Shown piece after piece: positions 1 through 9,362 of a DNA stretch of 64,000 bases. The DNA comes from Micromonospora andamanensis (GTDB lineage: Bacteria > Actinomycetota > Actinomycetes > Mycobacteriales > Micromonosporaceae). Below the pieces are notes generated by a model. The model was not told where the DNA came from. It ran no database searches and saw nothing but the letters and a program-made list of their open reading frames with translations. Positions within the stretch are counted from its first letter, which is position 1, and the number at the start of each line of letters is the position of its first letter. Made by a program: the position numbers and the translations under genes. The stretch spans positions 1-64,000 of the forward strand of contig NZ_BOOZ01000022.1 in NCBI RefSeq assembly GCF_016863495.1, given 5' to 3'.

Positions 1-1035
1 GGCGAGGCCGCCTTCGATGATTCCGCCGAGACTCTTCCAGTCACTCCAGGTGCCGCGCCACGTTTTTTGGTAGACGACACCTCTCGGGCTGCGGGCGAAC
101 ACGTCGTACTGGCCGTCGTGATACGTCACCGCCGGAGTACCGGCCACCGTCCCACCGAGCGACTCCCAACCGAGCCAGCCCCCGGGTCGCCACGTGTTCT
201 GACTCAACTGACCACTCGGACTGACACCGAACAGGTGGTACTCACCCTCAGCACGAACCACAGCCGGACCACCGACGTCGGTGTTCAGCCACTGGGCGAC
301 GGTCTCTCCGCGCAGAACGCTCAGCAGCGCCCTCTTGTTCTCGTAGCTCTCCACCTTGTCGCGATCTTCGCTCAGGTGGATGTGCCACACATGCGACGGG
401 TCATCAGTGGAGGACGGCTGCCGATACCTGAAGTCCCAGCTCTCAACCTCAAGGTCGTTGTCGGTTTGGCCGAAGAACTCGCGCCAACCATTCATACGAG
501 GGTCGTCCGGGTCTCGCCCCGACGCCAGCAGCCGGTTCGAGAAGCGGGCGATGTTGGAGAAGTTGGAAACTTCTGCGGTGACAGTCGACGGAAGATGCTG
601 ATCGGCGTGCGGGTCGGTGTCAAGCGAGCGCAGTGCACGGCTCTGGGCCTCGGGGAAGGTCCAGTCGTACGCGGCGGCCTTGTCCGACGGGCCACCCCGG
701 TCTTCGGCATCCTGGACGGAGTAATCGTCTGGTTTGTTAGCCGCGCGGGTGTTGTGGTAGCCGTCCTTGTTGTTGTAGATCCCGCCGTCCTTACTTCCCG
801 GTTGCAGCTTCAGGAGTTCCTGCATCAACCACCAGGAAGCGTCGGTAATTCGCGCCGGGTTGGGGTTGGCGGCGGCTTCCGCCGGAGTGGTCACCACGAC
901 CGCACCGGCAACGAGCATCGCGGACGTGACAATGACAGCGCCACGGCGGAGGCGATGCTCAGAACCGGACGGCGGCAGTGCCGACGCCATGGCTGGGATC
1001 AGCGTCGTCAATCGACGACGCAAACGTAGTTGCAT
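1..1035 (-). CDS. Secreted protein with C-terminal beta-propeller-type (PLL-like) repeats, 3' end outside window
   Basis: Reads from an ATG at 1035 (GGGGAGG upstream) through the left edge without a stop, so at least 345 residues are visible. An Arg-rich N-terminus is followed by a hydrophobic stretch and an Ala-rich cleavage site near residue 55, so it should be exported. The middle (about 60-255) is a domain I cannot name with certainty. It contains GYHNTR, AAAYDWTF and a VWHIHLS motif near residue 230 that resembles a metal-binding or peptidase-like site. From about 265 two roughly 43-residue repeats follow, the second containing YHDGQYDVFARSP and TWSDWKSLGG. These are typical of PLL-type lectin propeller blades. 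Function is likely extracellular binding or cell wall hydrolysis; this is inference. Confidence 0.8.
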   Translation of the reverse strand, partial: MQLRLRRRLTTLIPAMASALPPSGSEHRLRRGAVIVTSAMLVAGAVVVTTPAEAAANPNPARITDASWWLMQELLKLQPGSKDGGIYNNKDGYHNTRAANKPDDYSVQDAEDRGGPSDKAAAYDWTFPEAQSRALRSLDTDPHADQHLPSTVTAEVSNFSNIARFSNRLLASGRDPDDPRMNGWREFFGQTDNDLEVESWDFRYRQPSSTDDPSHVWHIHLSEDRDKVESYENKRALLSVLRGETVAQWLNTDVGGPAVVRAEGEYHLFGVSPSGQLSQNTWRPGGWLGWESLGGTVAGTPAVTYHDGQYDVFARSPRGVVYQKTWRGTWSDWKSLGGIIEGGLA

Positions 1036-1154
1036 TTATTCCTCCCCGTCTGGTGCCTGGCCGTCCGCTAGGCACCGAAAGATGGACATGCTCTGTGCGT
1101 GACAGTCACTGGCGGCGCTACAGCGGCTTGCGGCTGGTCGGTGATGGCTGGTTG

Positions 1155-1285
1155 TCAGCCGAGGATTCCGCCGATGGTTTTCCAGTCGCTCCAGGTGCCT
1201 TGCCAGGTTTTTGGTAGACGGTGCCGCTTGGGCTGCGGGCGAAGACCTCGTACTGGCCGTCGTGGTAGGTGCCGGCGATCACAAG
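1155..1285 (-). pseudogene. Frameshifted fragment of a PLL-like repeat
   Basis: On the minus strand this stretch encodes a blade almost identical to the last visible repeat of the adjacent secreted protein (YHDGQYEVFARSPSGTVYQK). The run coding for the lysine has five A residues where the intact copy has six, so the frame is lost at that point. Restoring one base gives TWQGTWSDWKTIGGILG and then a TGA at 1155-1157. No start, signal peptide or N-terminal domain precedes it. It looks like the 3' stump of a deleted paralogue. The rest of 1036-1467 shows no gene. Confidence 0.65.
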
Positions 1286-1467
1286 TCAGCAACGTAGTGA
1301 GTCTCGGCGGCGTATCGGTTGAGAGAATGTTGTGGGCCCTTGCGAAAGTCCTGCGGTGGCCACAACTGCCTGAACTCTGCGGCGCACACCGCCCGACAGC
1401 GCCTACCGGACGGTGGATCTACCCGTCGACCTCGAACCCACCGGCCGGACACCGGGGCTCGTGCTCA

Positions 1468-4400
1468 TCACCGAGCAGCGGGCCGCCGACGCTCCGCCTC
1501 GGCCAACCGCTTCTCCACCTCGAAGCGTTCGGGCATGTCGAGCTCGATCAGGAGTTTCAGGGCTCGTTGCCACAGCACCCGGGCGCGGTGGGGCTCAGTG
1601 GCGGCCAGGCAGCAAGCGATGCCGTCGAGAGACATTGCGATCTCCCGACGGTGACCGGTTTCTCGCACCAACTCCAGAGCATGCTCGAAGTGCTCACGTG
1701 CCGCCTGCACGTCACCAGAGGCGAGAGCCGCCCGTCCGAGCCCGTTGTGGGCGGCGGATTCGATACCCGGGATTCGCTTGTCCCGCAGCGCGGGGATGAC
1801 CTCGTGGTACTTCTGCGCGGCCAGGTCTGGCCTACCCTTAGCGAGCTCGTTGGAGGCGAGATCGTTGAGCACCTCGCCCTCGCCCCACCCGGTGTCGAGG
1901 CGTCGATAGAGCAGCAGCGATGCGGTGAGGAGACGCTTCGCGTACCTGTGGGCGCCTTGGCGGGAACGGATGGAACCAATGTTGCGGAGAACGCCGGCCA
2001 CGACCGCCTGGTCACCGTTCTCGACTGCGAGGAACAGCGCACGCCGTAGGTGCAGAAGTCCCTCTTCGTATCGCCCGGTGATCGCGTAGATCTCCCCGAG
2101 GCCACTCAACAGACGGGGAACGTCGGGGTCGGGTTCAACCGTGTCACGCAACTCCCGCAGCGCCTGCAACGCGTGCTCGACAGCCTCCGGATGTCGTCCG
2201 GCGTTCAAGTAGGCGATGCTCATGTTGCCGTGCAGAACTGCGAGCCATGCCTTGTTCCCGAGCCGCTGCCCCGCTGCCATCGCAGGCTCCAGGAAATCCA
2301 GACACCGCTGCGTCCGTCCCTGGCGGAAGTAGGCGGACGCCAGATAGTTGCCGCTCGCCGTGAGCGCCTCGTCGTCGCCAAGCTTCCTCGCAGCAGCCAG
2401 CGCCTGCTCCTGCAGGGCGATGAGCTCATCCAGACTGCCGGCGTGGTACAGGTAGCGCCAGCACACTCGCGCCAAGCGCCACACATAGTGATAGCAGCCG
2501 GTGTCCATGGCAAGGGCGACGGCCGCGGCCAGGTTCCTGCGCTCCACGGCACACCAGCTGGATGGCAGCGCACCGAGTTCTTCGACGAGGTCGGGGCGGC
2601 GGGGGGAACCGGGCGCGAAGAAGCGGCGACTCCTGACCGACTCGATGGACCGGCGGGCGACGTCGGCTGCGTGTAGATAGAAGTCCAGCAGACCCTCGAC
2701 GGCGGCGTGTCGCTCATCATCGGTGTCCGTGGCGGTGCACAGCTCGAAGGCGTATTCGCGTACGAGGTCGTGCAGCCGGTATCGCCCGACTGTGGGTTCC
2801 TCGACGAGGTAGCTGTCGACCAGTTCGTCAAGTAGGTGCTGCGTCCGAGGCAGGGGCAGCCCGACCAGCGCCGCCGCGGCGCAGGCGTCGAAGTCGGCGC
2901 CGGTGTGCAGGCTGAGCAGGCGGAACACCCGGTGGGCTGGCGGCGACAGCTGCGCGCACGACAGCGCGAAGGCCGCCGCCACGGTGCGGGTTTCCGCGGT
3001 CAGCTCGGGAAGAGTCGGCCCGTCACCTCTCAGCCGTGCGGCCAGGTCGCCGACCCGCCAGTTCGGGCGGTGCGCCAGCCGAGTTCCGGCCAGGCGGATG
3101 GCCAGTGGAAGGTAGCCACATCGGTGCACGACCTCGGACGTCGCCGCCGGCTCCGCGGCCACCCGGTCGGAGCCGGCGATACGGGCGAGCAGTTCGGTTG
3201 CCTCCGCTGCGGTCATCAGCGGTAACGGCTCGAGTTGTACGCTGTCGAGTCCCAGTCGCCGGCGGCTCGTGATCAGCGTCAGGGAGCCGGGCGCTGTGGG
3301 CAGCAGCGGCGCGATCTGCGCCGAGCTTCCGGCGTTGTCCAGCACCAGCACCAGACGACGGCCGGACAACAGGGTGCGCCAGTACGCAACCCGTCCCTCG
3401 AAGTCCACGGGCAAGCGGTCCGGCGGGACCTCCATCTGCTGCAGCAGTGCGGACAGTGCGGCCCGGGGATCCATCGGATCTCGTGCACTGTGGCCATGCA
3501 GGTCGATGAACAGCTGGCCATCCGGATAGTCGTCCTGGAGCATCACCGCCAGCTGCACGGCCAAGGTCGTCTTGCCGCTGCCGGGCATGCCGTCGATGAG
3601 TTGCACCATCGTGGATCGCCGGTCCCCGGCACGTACCGCAGCGGCGACGCGAGCAATGATCTCCGAACGGCCGGTGAAGTCAGGCGCCTGCCGTGGCAGT
3701 GTCCGTGGTCGGTGAGTCACGGCGACGTCGGAGCCGGCGATGGTAGTGGGGCCGGCAGCGGGGGCGGAGGTCCCGGTCGCGCGAGGAGCGGGGACTGAAG
3801 TGACGGCATCCGTATCGGCCTGTAGCGGCTCACCCCGAAGAATCGAGAGGTGGAGCCGTTGCAGTACCGGACTCGGGTCGACGCCCAGCCCTTCGGCCAA
3901 CTGTCGGCGAAATCCGGCGTACCTGTCCAACGCCTCAGCGCTACGTCCTGTGGCGTGCAGGGCGCGCATGAACACCTCGACCAACGGTTCGACGAGCGGG
4001 TGTTCGGCGGTCAGGCCGGTCAGCTGGGCGAGGACCTCCTCCGGGTTGCCCTGCCGCAGTTCGATACGCGCCCACTCCACCACGGCGTCGACCCGCTCCG
4101 CAGTCCAGCCCGCGCGTACCTGGGCAGCCCATTCGCCGGGCACCCCGGCCAGCGGCTGCCCGCGCCACAGCGTCAACGCCTCCCGGATCAGCCGGGTGCG
4201 GTCGACGTCGTTCAATCCTTGCCGGTCGCGCGCGGACTGAAGCAGTAGTCGAAACCGATGCCCGTCGATCTGCTCCTCGTCCACCCTCAACAGATAGCCA
4301 CCCGGCTCACGGGCCAGTCGCGCGGACGTCGACGGTTCCGCGTCTGCCTGTGACAGCAGGTGTCTGACCCGGGAAATGTGCGAGTGCAGCACTCGACGTG

Positions 4401-4572
4401 CGTGCTCGGGCTGTTCCTCGCCCCACACCCGGTCGATCAGGGTCTCCACCGGAACGACGCGTCCCGCGTCGACGAGCAGCGCGGCCAGAACTGCACGCTG
4501 GCGCGGCTGCCCCGTCTCCAGCCGGTGATCCGCCGCCCACAGTTCAATCGGGCCCAAGAGTCGAAACTCCAC
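1468..4572 (-). CDS. SARP-family transcriptional regulator with NB-ARC ATPase and TPR domains (AfsR-like)
   Basis: A 1034-residue regulator if the GTG at 4572 is used (VEFRLLGPIEL, the standard SARP beginning); an upstream ATG at 4659 would add 29 residues unlike the family. The order is a winged-helix DNA-binding domain (about 1-95), a bacterial transcriptional activator domain (about 100-250), an Ala/Thr/Pro linker, and an NB-ARC ATPase with Walker A DGMPGSGKTTLA and Walker B RLVLVLDNAG. A long helical TPR region fills the C-terminal 400 residues. This is the architecture of AfsR-type activators of secondary metabolism, in which the ATPase/TPR part gates DNA binding. It stands alone, upstream of no biosynthetic gene on its strand; the conservon/terpene block behind it is a possible target. 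Confidence 0.93.
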   Translation of the reverse strand: MEFRLLGPIELWAADHRLETGQPRQRAVLAALLVDAGRVVPVETLIDRVWGEEQPEHARRVLHSHISRVRHLLSQADAEPSTSARLAREPGGYLLRVDEEQIDGHRFRLLLQSARDRQGLNDVDRTRLIREALTLWRGQPLAGVPGEWAAQVRAGWTAERVDAVVEWARIELRQGNPEEVLAQLTGLTAEHPLVEPLVEVFMRALHATGRSAEALDRYAGFRRQLAEGLGVDPSPVLQRLHLSILRGEPLQADTDAVTSVPAPRATGTSAPAAGPTTIAGSDVAVTHRPRTLPRQAPDFTGRSEIIARVAAAVRAGDRRSTMVQLIDGMPGSGKTTLAVQLAVMLQDDYPDGQLFIDLHGHSARDPMDPRAALSALLQQMEVPPDRLPVDFEGRVAYWRTLLSGRRLVLVLDNAGSSAQIAPLLPTAPGSLTLITSRRRLGLDSVQLEPLPLMTAAEATELLARIAGSDRVAAEPAATSEVVHRCGYLPLAIRLAGTRLAHRPNWRVGDLAARLRGDGPTLPELTAETRTVAAAFALSCAQLSPPAHRVFRLLSLHTGADFDACAAAALVGLPLPRTQHLLDELVDSYLVEEPTVGRYRLHDLVREYAFELCTATDTDDERHAAVEGLLDFYLHAADVARRSIESVRSRRFFAPGSPRRPDLVEELGALPSSWCAVERRNLAAAVALAMDTGCYHYVWRLARVCWRYLYHAGSLDELIALQEQALAAARKLGDDEALTASGNYLASAYFRQGRTQRCLDFLEPAMAAGQRLGNKAWLAVLHGNMSIAYLNAGRHPEAVEHALQALRELRDTVEPDPDVPRLLSGLGEIYAITGRYEEGLLHLRRALFLAVENGDQAVVAGVLRNIGSIRSRQGAHRYAKRLLTASLLLYRRLDTGWGEGEVLNDLASNELAKGRPDLAAQKYHEVIPALRDKRIPGIESAAHNGLGRAALASGDVQAAREHFEHALELVRETGHRREIAMSLDGIACCLAATEPHRARVLWQRALKLLIELDMPERFEVEKRLAEAERRRPAAR

Positions 4573-4728
4573 AGATACCCCACTCGCTGGTCCTAGCCCG
4601 GCACCCAACCGATGATCGGCAGCCGAGCCGCGCGGATCGCCCCTGTCCCAGGGCCGCATCGCTGCCCGCTGGCGGGGCGCGGAGCGCGACCGCGTGCGCG
4701 GTCAGACGAGGTCGTTTCGAAGGGTGCC

Positions 4729-4781
4729 CACATCGCCGGACGGGCGACCCGCGCCAGGGTAGGCGTCACATCGCCGGACGG
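4729..4781. repeat. 15-base direct repeat upstream of SARP gene
   Basis: CACATCGCCGGACGG occurs exactly at 4729-4743 and 4767-4781, start to start 38 bases, about 160-210 bases upstream of the SARP start. SARP proteins bind direct repeats, so it might be an autoregulatory site, but repeat spacing differs from the usual 11 or 22 bases. Confidence 0.4.
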
Positions 4782-5242
4782 CGGCAACGGGAGCCGCCCG
4801 TGTGCGTTGTCGCAGCCGACCGCCGATGCCACAGAGACAGATCTGGATCAAACAGATCGATCTCCGACATGAGGGGAGCCTAGCAGCGCGGGCCACGCGC
4901 TGCTGACCGTCGCGGCATGCCCTGCATTCCCCGGAGGGCAGCACGGGGGCCGACCTGGGTGCCCTTCGGTGGCGCTCGTTGTCACGGTCCCCGTCCCAGG
5001 TGGGTGCGCCCCGGGGCGGGGACCGTTCGTGACGGACCACGCGCCGGTGTGCGATTGCAGCCACATTGATCCGGCGCCTGCGAGACCCCGTCGACCCCCG
5101 TCTCGGCGAATTCTCGCTCGAGCCTCGGCGTCGCCCGTCGATCAGAGTCTGCCTCGCGTGACGGCGGCGATGTTGATATTCCGTGCCATCTGTGGAGGCG
5201 CCCAGTGCCAATCCTGCCGGTCCTCGTCACTATCGGGGACAT

Positions 5243-5271
5243 CCGGGCGCTCGTGGTGACGTGCCGCCCGG
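5243..5271 (-). terminator. Possible terminator of the conservon
   Basis: Inverted repeat CCGGGCG / CGCCCGG with a 15-base loop starting about 10 bases after the stop of the GTPase gene. There is no U-tract, as is common in actinomycetes, so this is a weak call. Confidence 0.35.
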
Positions 5272-5281
5272 GGTATACCGC

Positions 5282-5890
5282 TCAATGGCCGACCGGCTCG
5301 GGTCTGCGGGTCAGCCCTTGCCTCTTCACGTGCTCGACCAGCGCTACGAGGACGTCCTTTGACGACTGCCGCTGCCGCGCGTCGCACAACATGACAGGCA
5401 CTTCGGGGTCGAGGTCCAGGGCTAACCGCACTTCGTCGAGGCTGTATCGGCGGGCATTCTCGAAGCAGTTGACGGCCACGATGAACGGCAGCCGCGCGCG
5501 CTCGAAGTAGTCGACGGATGGAAAGCAGTCGGCAAGCCGCCGGGTGTCCGCCAGGACCACGGCACCCAGGGCGCCGATGGTGAGTTCGTCCCAGACGAAC
5601 CAGAAGCGGTCCTGGCCCGGGGTGCCGAACAGATAGAGGACCAGTTCCTCGCTGATGGTGATCCGGCCGAAGTCCATCGCCACGGTCGTCGTCGACTTGG
5701 CCTCGACGCCGGAGATGTCGTCGACACCCACGCCCTGCTCGGAGAGGACCTCTTCGGTCCGTAAGGGCTTGGTCTCGCTGACGGATCCCACGAGGGTGGT
5801 CTTGCCTACGCCGAAGCCACCCGCGATGAGTATTTTGATGGCGGTGGGAAGGGTCGCTTGGCCCGTCCGCTCAGAGTTGACGTAGTCCAT
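5282..5890 (-). CDS. cvnD: Conservon GTP/ATP-binding protein (CvnD)
   Basis: A 202-residue Ras-like GTPase of the actinomycete conservon type. The P-loop GGFGVGKTT sits near residue 24, a TTTVAMDFG switch region near 68, and FGTPGQDRFWFVW (the DxxG equivalent) near 90. CvnD proteins are thought to act as the switch of a membrane-associated heterotrimeric G-protein-like complex with CvnA, B and C. The start overlaps the end of cvnC by 20 bases, so it is co-translated with it. Last gene of a four-gene operon. Confidence 0.95.
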   Translation of the reverse strand: MDYVNSERTGQATLPTAIKILIAGGFGVGKTTLVGSVSETKPLRTEEVLSEQGVGVDDISGVEAKSTTTVAMDFGRITISEELVLYLFGTPGQDRFWFVWDELTIGALGAVVLADTRRLADCFPSVDYFERARLPFIVAVNCFENARRYSLDEVRLALDLDPEVPVMLCDARQRQSSKDVLVALVEHVKRQGLTRRPEPVGH

Positions 5891-6248
5891 TGATGAGCGC
5901 CTCGAATACGCTGTCGTCGGGAAGGGTGGCGGCTTGGCGAGGGTCGTTGACCTGGACGAATCCCTGAGCGATCAGTCCGTCCAGGAGCACTCGGACGGTG
6001 CCGAGGGGCAGGCTGAGATGCGCGGCCACTTCTGCCAGTGCAAGCGGACGTTGGCAGAGGTGAATGATCTTGGCCTGCTCCGGTGCTATCCCCACCTCGG
6101 AGGGCGGGGCCGATCGGGTCGACAGGACTAGAGCGACCACATTGAAGCTGTTCGCCGGTTTGGCCCGCCCGCCGGTAACGGCGTATGGCCGGACCACCGG
6201 CCCGGCGGCGTCGTCTAACCAGACCGGTTCTTCGTCGGGCATCGTCAT
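5871..6248 (-). CDS. cvnC: Conservon DUF742 protein (CvnC)
   Basis: A 125-residue DUF742 protein: an N-terminal VRPYAVTGGRAKP segment, then a winged-helix-like region (LALAEVAAHLSLPLGTVRVLLDGLIAQGFV) typical of the family. AGGGG stands 6 bases before the ATG. It follows cvnB after 8 bases and overlaps cvnD. Family members are structural partners in conservon complexes; whether this one binds DNA is unknown. Confidence 0.95.
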   Translation of the reverse strand: MTMPDEEPVWLDDAAGPVVRPYAVTGGRAKPANSFNVVALVLSTRSAPPSEVGIAPEQAKIIHLCQRPLALAEVAAHLSLPLGTVRVLLDGLIAQGFVQVNDPRQAATLPDDSVFEALINGLRQL

Positions 6249-6256
6249 GGCGGCCC

Positions 6257-6667
6257 CTAGTTGTTGGTGTGCTGGCTCGGCCGGGTCGGTGAGGCGAGGA
6301 ACTTACCGGCTCGCGCAACGACCATCGCCATTTCGTATGCGACAAGTCCGACGTCGGTGTCATCTGCCGCGAGGACGGCCAGGCATGCGTTGCTTCCGGC
6401 TGCGGTGACGAATAGGAACGACGACTTCATCTCGATGATGGTCTGTTGAACAGGCCCGCCACCGAACCGCTTGCTGGCGCCCTTCGCGAGGCTCTGGATG
6501 CCCGACGCCATAGCGGCCAGATGTTCCGCGTCGTCTCGGCTGAGTTGGGCGGAGGAAGCCATGAGCAGCCCGTCAGCGGAGAGCACGATCGCATGCTCAG
6601 CCTGCTTCACACGCCCGACCAGGTCGTCGAGCAGCCAGGCCAGATCGCCCGTGGAATTCTGCTGCAC
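6257..6667 (-). CDS. cvnB: Conservon roadblock/LC7 domain protein (CvnB)
   Basis: A 136-residue Roadblock/LC7 protein from a GTG with GAGGA upstream. Characteristic stretches are LAWLLDDLVGRVKQAEHAIVL at the N-terminus and the central AAMASGIQSLAKGASKRFGGG. Roadblock proteins dimerise and act as regulators of small GTPases; CvnB is the presumed regulator of CvnD. It sits between the sensor kinase-like gene and cvnC with short gaps. Confidence 0.95.
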   Translation of the reverse strand: MQQNSTGDLAWLLDDLVGRVKQAEHAIVLSADGLLMASSAQLSRDDAEHLAAMASGIQSLAKGASKRFGGGPVQQTIIEMKSSFLFVTAAGSNACLAVLAADDTDVGLVAYEMAMVVARAGKFLASPTRPSQHTNN

Positions 6668-6684
6668 TTGCCCGTTCCTCTTTC

Positions 6685-9075
6685 TTACCGGTCGGTTTCG
6701 GCCGCGGACGTGTTGTCGGCGGCGTTGGGCTGCCCTTCATCGTCGGCGTCGACGAGACGTGCGGCGTCATCGCGCCCGCGGCGGGTGCCGGATTGGTAGG
6801 AGGCCATCATCCTGCGAATGTCGTCGGGGGATCGCCCCGCCTCGTCGTCGTCCGGTGCCTGTGTCTGGCCGGGGGACGAGTCCCGCAGTTGTCGCGCGAT
6901 GTTGGCCTGGCGGACTCTCATGGGCAGCCCGTGCTCAGTGTGCTCGGTGTGTTCGGCGGCAGGTCCGGGTCGTTGCCGGGCGCTGGGCGCGCTCTTGGCC
7001 GGTCCGTCGGTGACGGTGGCGGCCGCGTCAGCGGCGGCGCGCAGCGGACGCACCGCCGGCAGTTCCATTGTCTCGCCATGCACAGGGGCGGGCTCGGCCA
7101 CGGCGACAGAGGACTGCCGCGCGGTGGTGACGCGCTGGGTGTCGCCGGCGGCAACCGTCTCCCTGGACCCGCCCGCGGTGGGTGAGGGCGTGGCGCCGAT
7201 CGGGTCGGCGGTCGTGACCAGGTCCTTGGGAATGAGCACGACAGCCGTCGTTCCACCATACGGTGACGGCTTCAGCCGCACCGCGATGTGGTGCTTGGCG
7301 GCCAGGCGGCTGACCACGAACAGTCCCAGCTTCTTGGCATCGGCGAGGTTGAACTCGGCGGCGGTGGCCAGTTCTGCGTTGGCGGCGGCGACATCGTCCT
7401 CGGCCATGCCGAGACCTCTGTCCTCGATCTCGATGGCGAAGCCGTTGGCCACGAGCTGCCCGCGTACCTCGACAGGGGTGCTCTTTGGCGAGAAGGTCAG
7501 GGCGTTCTCGATCAGTTCGGCGAGCAGGTGGATGATGTCACCGGCGGCCCGGCCGGCGAGCGCGACGGACCCGAATGGCATCACCTTCACCCGCGTGTAG
7601 TCCTCCACCTCCTGCACCGCGGCGCGGGCAACGTCCACCATCGGTACGTTGCGGCGCCAGCCTCGGCCGGGCGTCGCGCCGGAGAGAACAATGAGGTTCT
7701 CGGCGTTTCGCCGCATGCGGGTGGCGAGGTGGTCGACGCGGAAGAGGTCTTCGAGCTCGTCGGCGTCCTCCTGCCGGCGCTCCATCTCATCGAGGAGGGT
7801 CACCTGGCGGTGGACGAGGGCCTGGGTGCGCCGGGCCAGGTTCAGGAACACATCGCGTACGTTGCGGCGTAGCTCCGCCTGCTCGACGGCGGTACGGACC
7901 GCCGTCTCCTGGACGGCGTTGAACGCCTGGCCGACCTGCCCGATCTCGTCGGAGCCGAAGTCGAGAGGTGGCGCTTCGGCGGCGACGTCCACCTTCTCGC
8001 CGCGCTGGAGGCGCTCGACCACTGCGGGAAGCCGTTCGTCGGCGAGTTGGTGGGCCGCGTCACGGAGCCGCTGTAGTTGCGCCACGAGCGCGCGGGCGGT
8101 GGTGACGGAGACGATGATCGACGCGATGACCGCGAGCAGGCCCAGGCCGGCGGCCAGGACCAGCCGGACGATCACCCCGACCGCGACAGGTACGGCACGC
8201 TGCACCAGATTGTCGCCGCTGCCGAGAACCATCTCCTGGAGATGGGCCAGCGCGGCGTCGGTGACTTCGTTCCACTCTTCGAGGGTGACGGCCGGACGAT
8301 TCGATCCGCTGGCATTGATCACACGATCCTCGAGCTGACGCAGGCTCCTGAACGCCTCACCGTTGACGACCTGGTTGAAGGCGGCCTGATCGGAATCGTT
8401 GAGCTCAGTACGGTCCGCGACGAAGCGCTGCGAAATGACCAGCTCGGTGAACCGGAACTGTTCTCCGGCGGTGATCCGAGTGGTGGCGAGCGCCCCGGTG
8501 AGCAGGGCGTCCTCCTGCGAAATGATCTCGCGGAGACGGTACAGCTCGATCAGGTTCCGGGTGTCCTGCTGAATCTCGGTGTCATCGAGCGTGCCGACGA
8601 CATCGTAGATCGCGAACAGCGACTCGACGAGCGTGCTGTAGGTGTTGATGGTGCTTGCCCGGTCGATCGACCGGACGTCAATTGATGTCCGGACGGCGGA
8701 CAGTTGATCAAGTTCGGCAATTGCGTCGTCGACTCGTTGTTCGGCCTCGCTGCCTGCCGTCAGGCGAGCCAGCCAGCTACGTGCCGTCGATTTGAAGGCC
8801 GTGGCGTTCTCGTCGACAGCCTGACGGGCGGCGTCGAGTGCGTTCTTCCGGTCGGTACTGGGACCGCCGAGGTATTCGACAGCCAGGCGTCGCTCGACTT
8901 GGAGGTCCAGCAGCAGCGGCTCGCTGGGTGAGACGATCTGGCTGTCGATCGCCTGGACGCCAAGGAGGTTCACGCCGTCTCGGAGGGTGACCCAGGCGGC
9001 GAATGCCCAGAGAGCGACGAGCGAGGCGAGGAGCGCGATGACCTTGGTGCGCAGATTGGCGCTGCGAGACCGCAT
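6685..9075 (-). CDS. cvnA: Conservon sensor histidine kinase-like protein (CvnA)
   Basis: A 796-residue membrane protein. A first membrane segment lies at about 10-30, followed by a large extracellular helical nitrate/nitrite-sensing (NIT)-like domain (about 45-300). A second membrane segment (about 305-330), a HAMP linker and a HATPase_c domain with ENALTFSPKSTPVEV (N box) and EDRGLGM (G1) follow. The C-terminal 170 residues are a disordered Ala/Pro/Thr-rich tail. It should sense an extracellular signal and pass it to the Roadblock/GTPase partners encoded downstream. A 287-base gap separates it from the terpene synthase gene, so it probably has its own promoter. Confidence 0.94.
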   Translation of the reverse strand: MRSRSANLRTKVIALLASLVALWAFAAWVTLRDGVNLLGVQAIDSQIVSPSEPLLLDLQVERRLAVEYLGGPSTDRKNALDAARQAVDENATAFKSTARSWLARLTAGSEAEQRVDDAIAELDQLSAVRTSIDVRSIDRASTINTYSTLVESLFAIYDVVGTLDDTEIQQDTRNLIELYRLREIISQEDALLTGALATTRITAGEQFRFTELVISQRFVADRTELNDSDQAAFNQVVNGEAFRSLRQLEDRVINASGSNRPAVTLEEWNEVTDAALAHLQEMVLGSGDNLVQRAVPVAVGVIVRLVLAAGLGLLAVIASIIVSVTTARALVAQLQRLRDAAHQLADERLPAVVERLQRGEKVDVAAEAPPLDFGSDEIGQVGQAFNAVQETAVRTAVEQAELRRNVRDVFLNLARRTQALVHRQVTLLDEMERRQEDADELEDLFRVDHLATRMRRNAENLIVLSGATPGRGWRRNVPMVDVARAAVQEVEDYTRVKVMPFGSVALAGRAAGDIIHLLAELIENALTFSPKSTPVEVRGQLVANGFAIEIEDRGLGMAEDDVAAANAELATAAEFNLADAKKLGLFVVSRLAAKHHIAVRLKPSPYGGTTAVVLIPKDLVTTADPIGATPSPTAGGSRETVAAGDTQRVTTARQSSVAVAEPAPVHGETMELPAVRPLRAAADAAATVTDGPAKSAPSARQRPGPAAEHTEHTEHGLPMRVRQANIARQLRDSSPGQTQAPDDDEAGRSPDDIRRMMASYQSGTRRGRDDAARLVDADDEGQPNAADNTSAAETDR

Positions 9076-9362
9076 TGAACCGTCCGATGCCGAGCAGAGG
9101 AACTTGTCGGCAGAGGCATGCCGACCAAGCCGCCGGTGTAGGCAGACCGACGCACGCTAGCAGTTATCTGACTATTGACTCAAGACCGTGACTAAGGGTT
9201 ACGTCCACAAGGGATCGTGTGTTACGAGTCGAGTGCGGTGAGGCGTCACCGTCAGCCAGGTAAACGCATTCGGACCGGGAGGTCAGCGGCCTGCCGACGC
9301 GATGTCGGGGGGCCGGAACCGTGGCCCGAACGGCTGCGGTCGTCGCTGGACGTCGACAGTTG

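Larger units (their letters stand above)
4573..5281. other. Intergenic region upstream of the SARP gene
   Basis: About 700 bases with no convincing gene in any frame. Open frames here are short, Arg/Pro/Ala-rich and lack ribosome binding sites. It holds the SARP promoter region, a 15-base direct repeat (4729-4781) and a hairpin after the conservon (5243-5271). Confidence 0.5.

Noticed and set aside
4702..5211. A 169-codon minus-strand open frame between the SARP gene and the conservon
   Set aside because: Arg/Gly/Pro-rich, no ribosome binding site, no domain; treated as intergenic.
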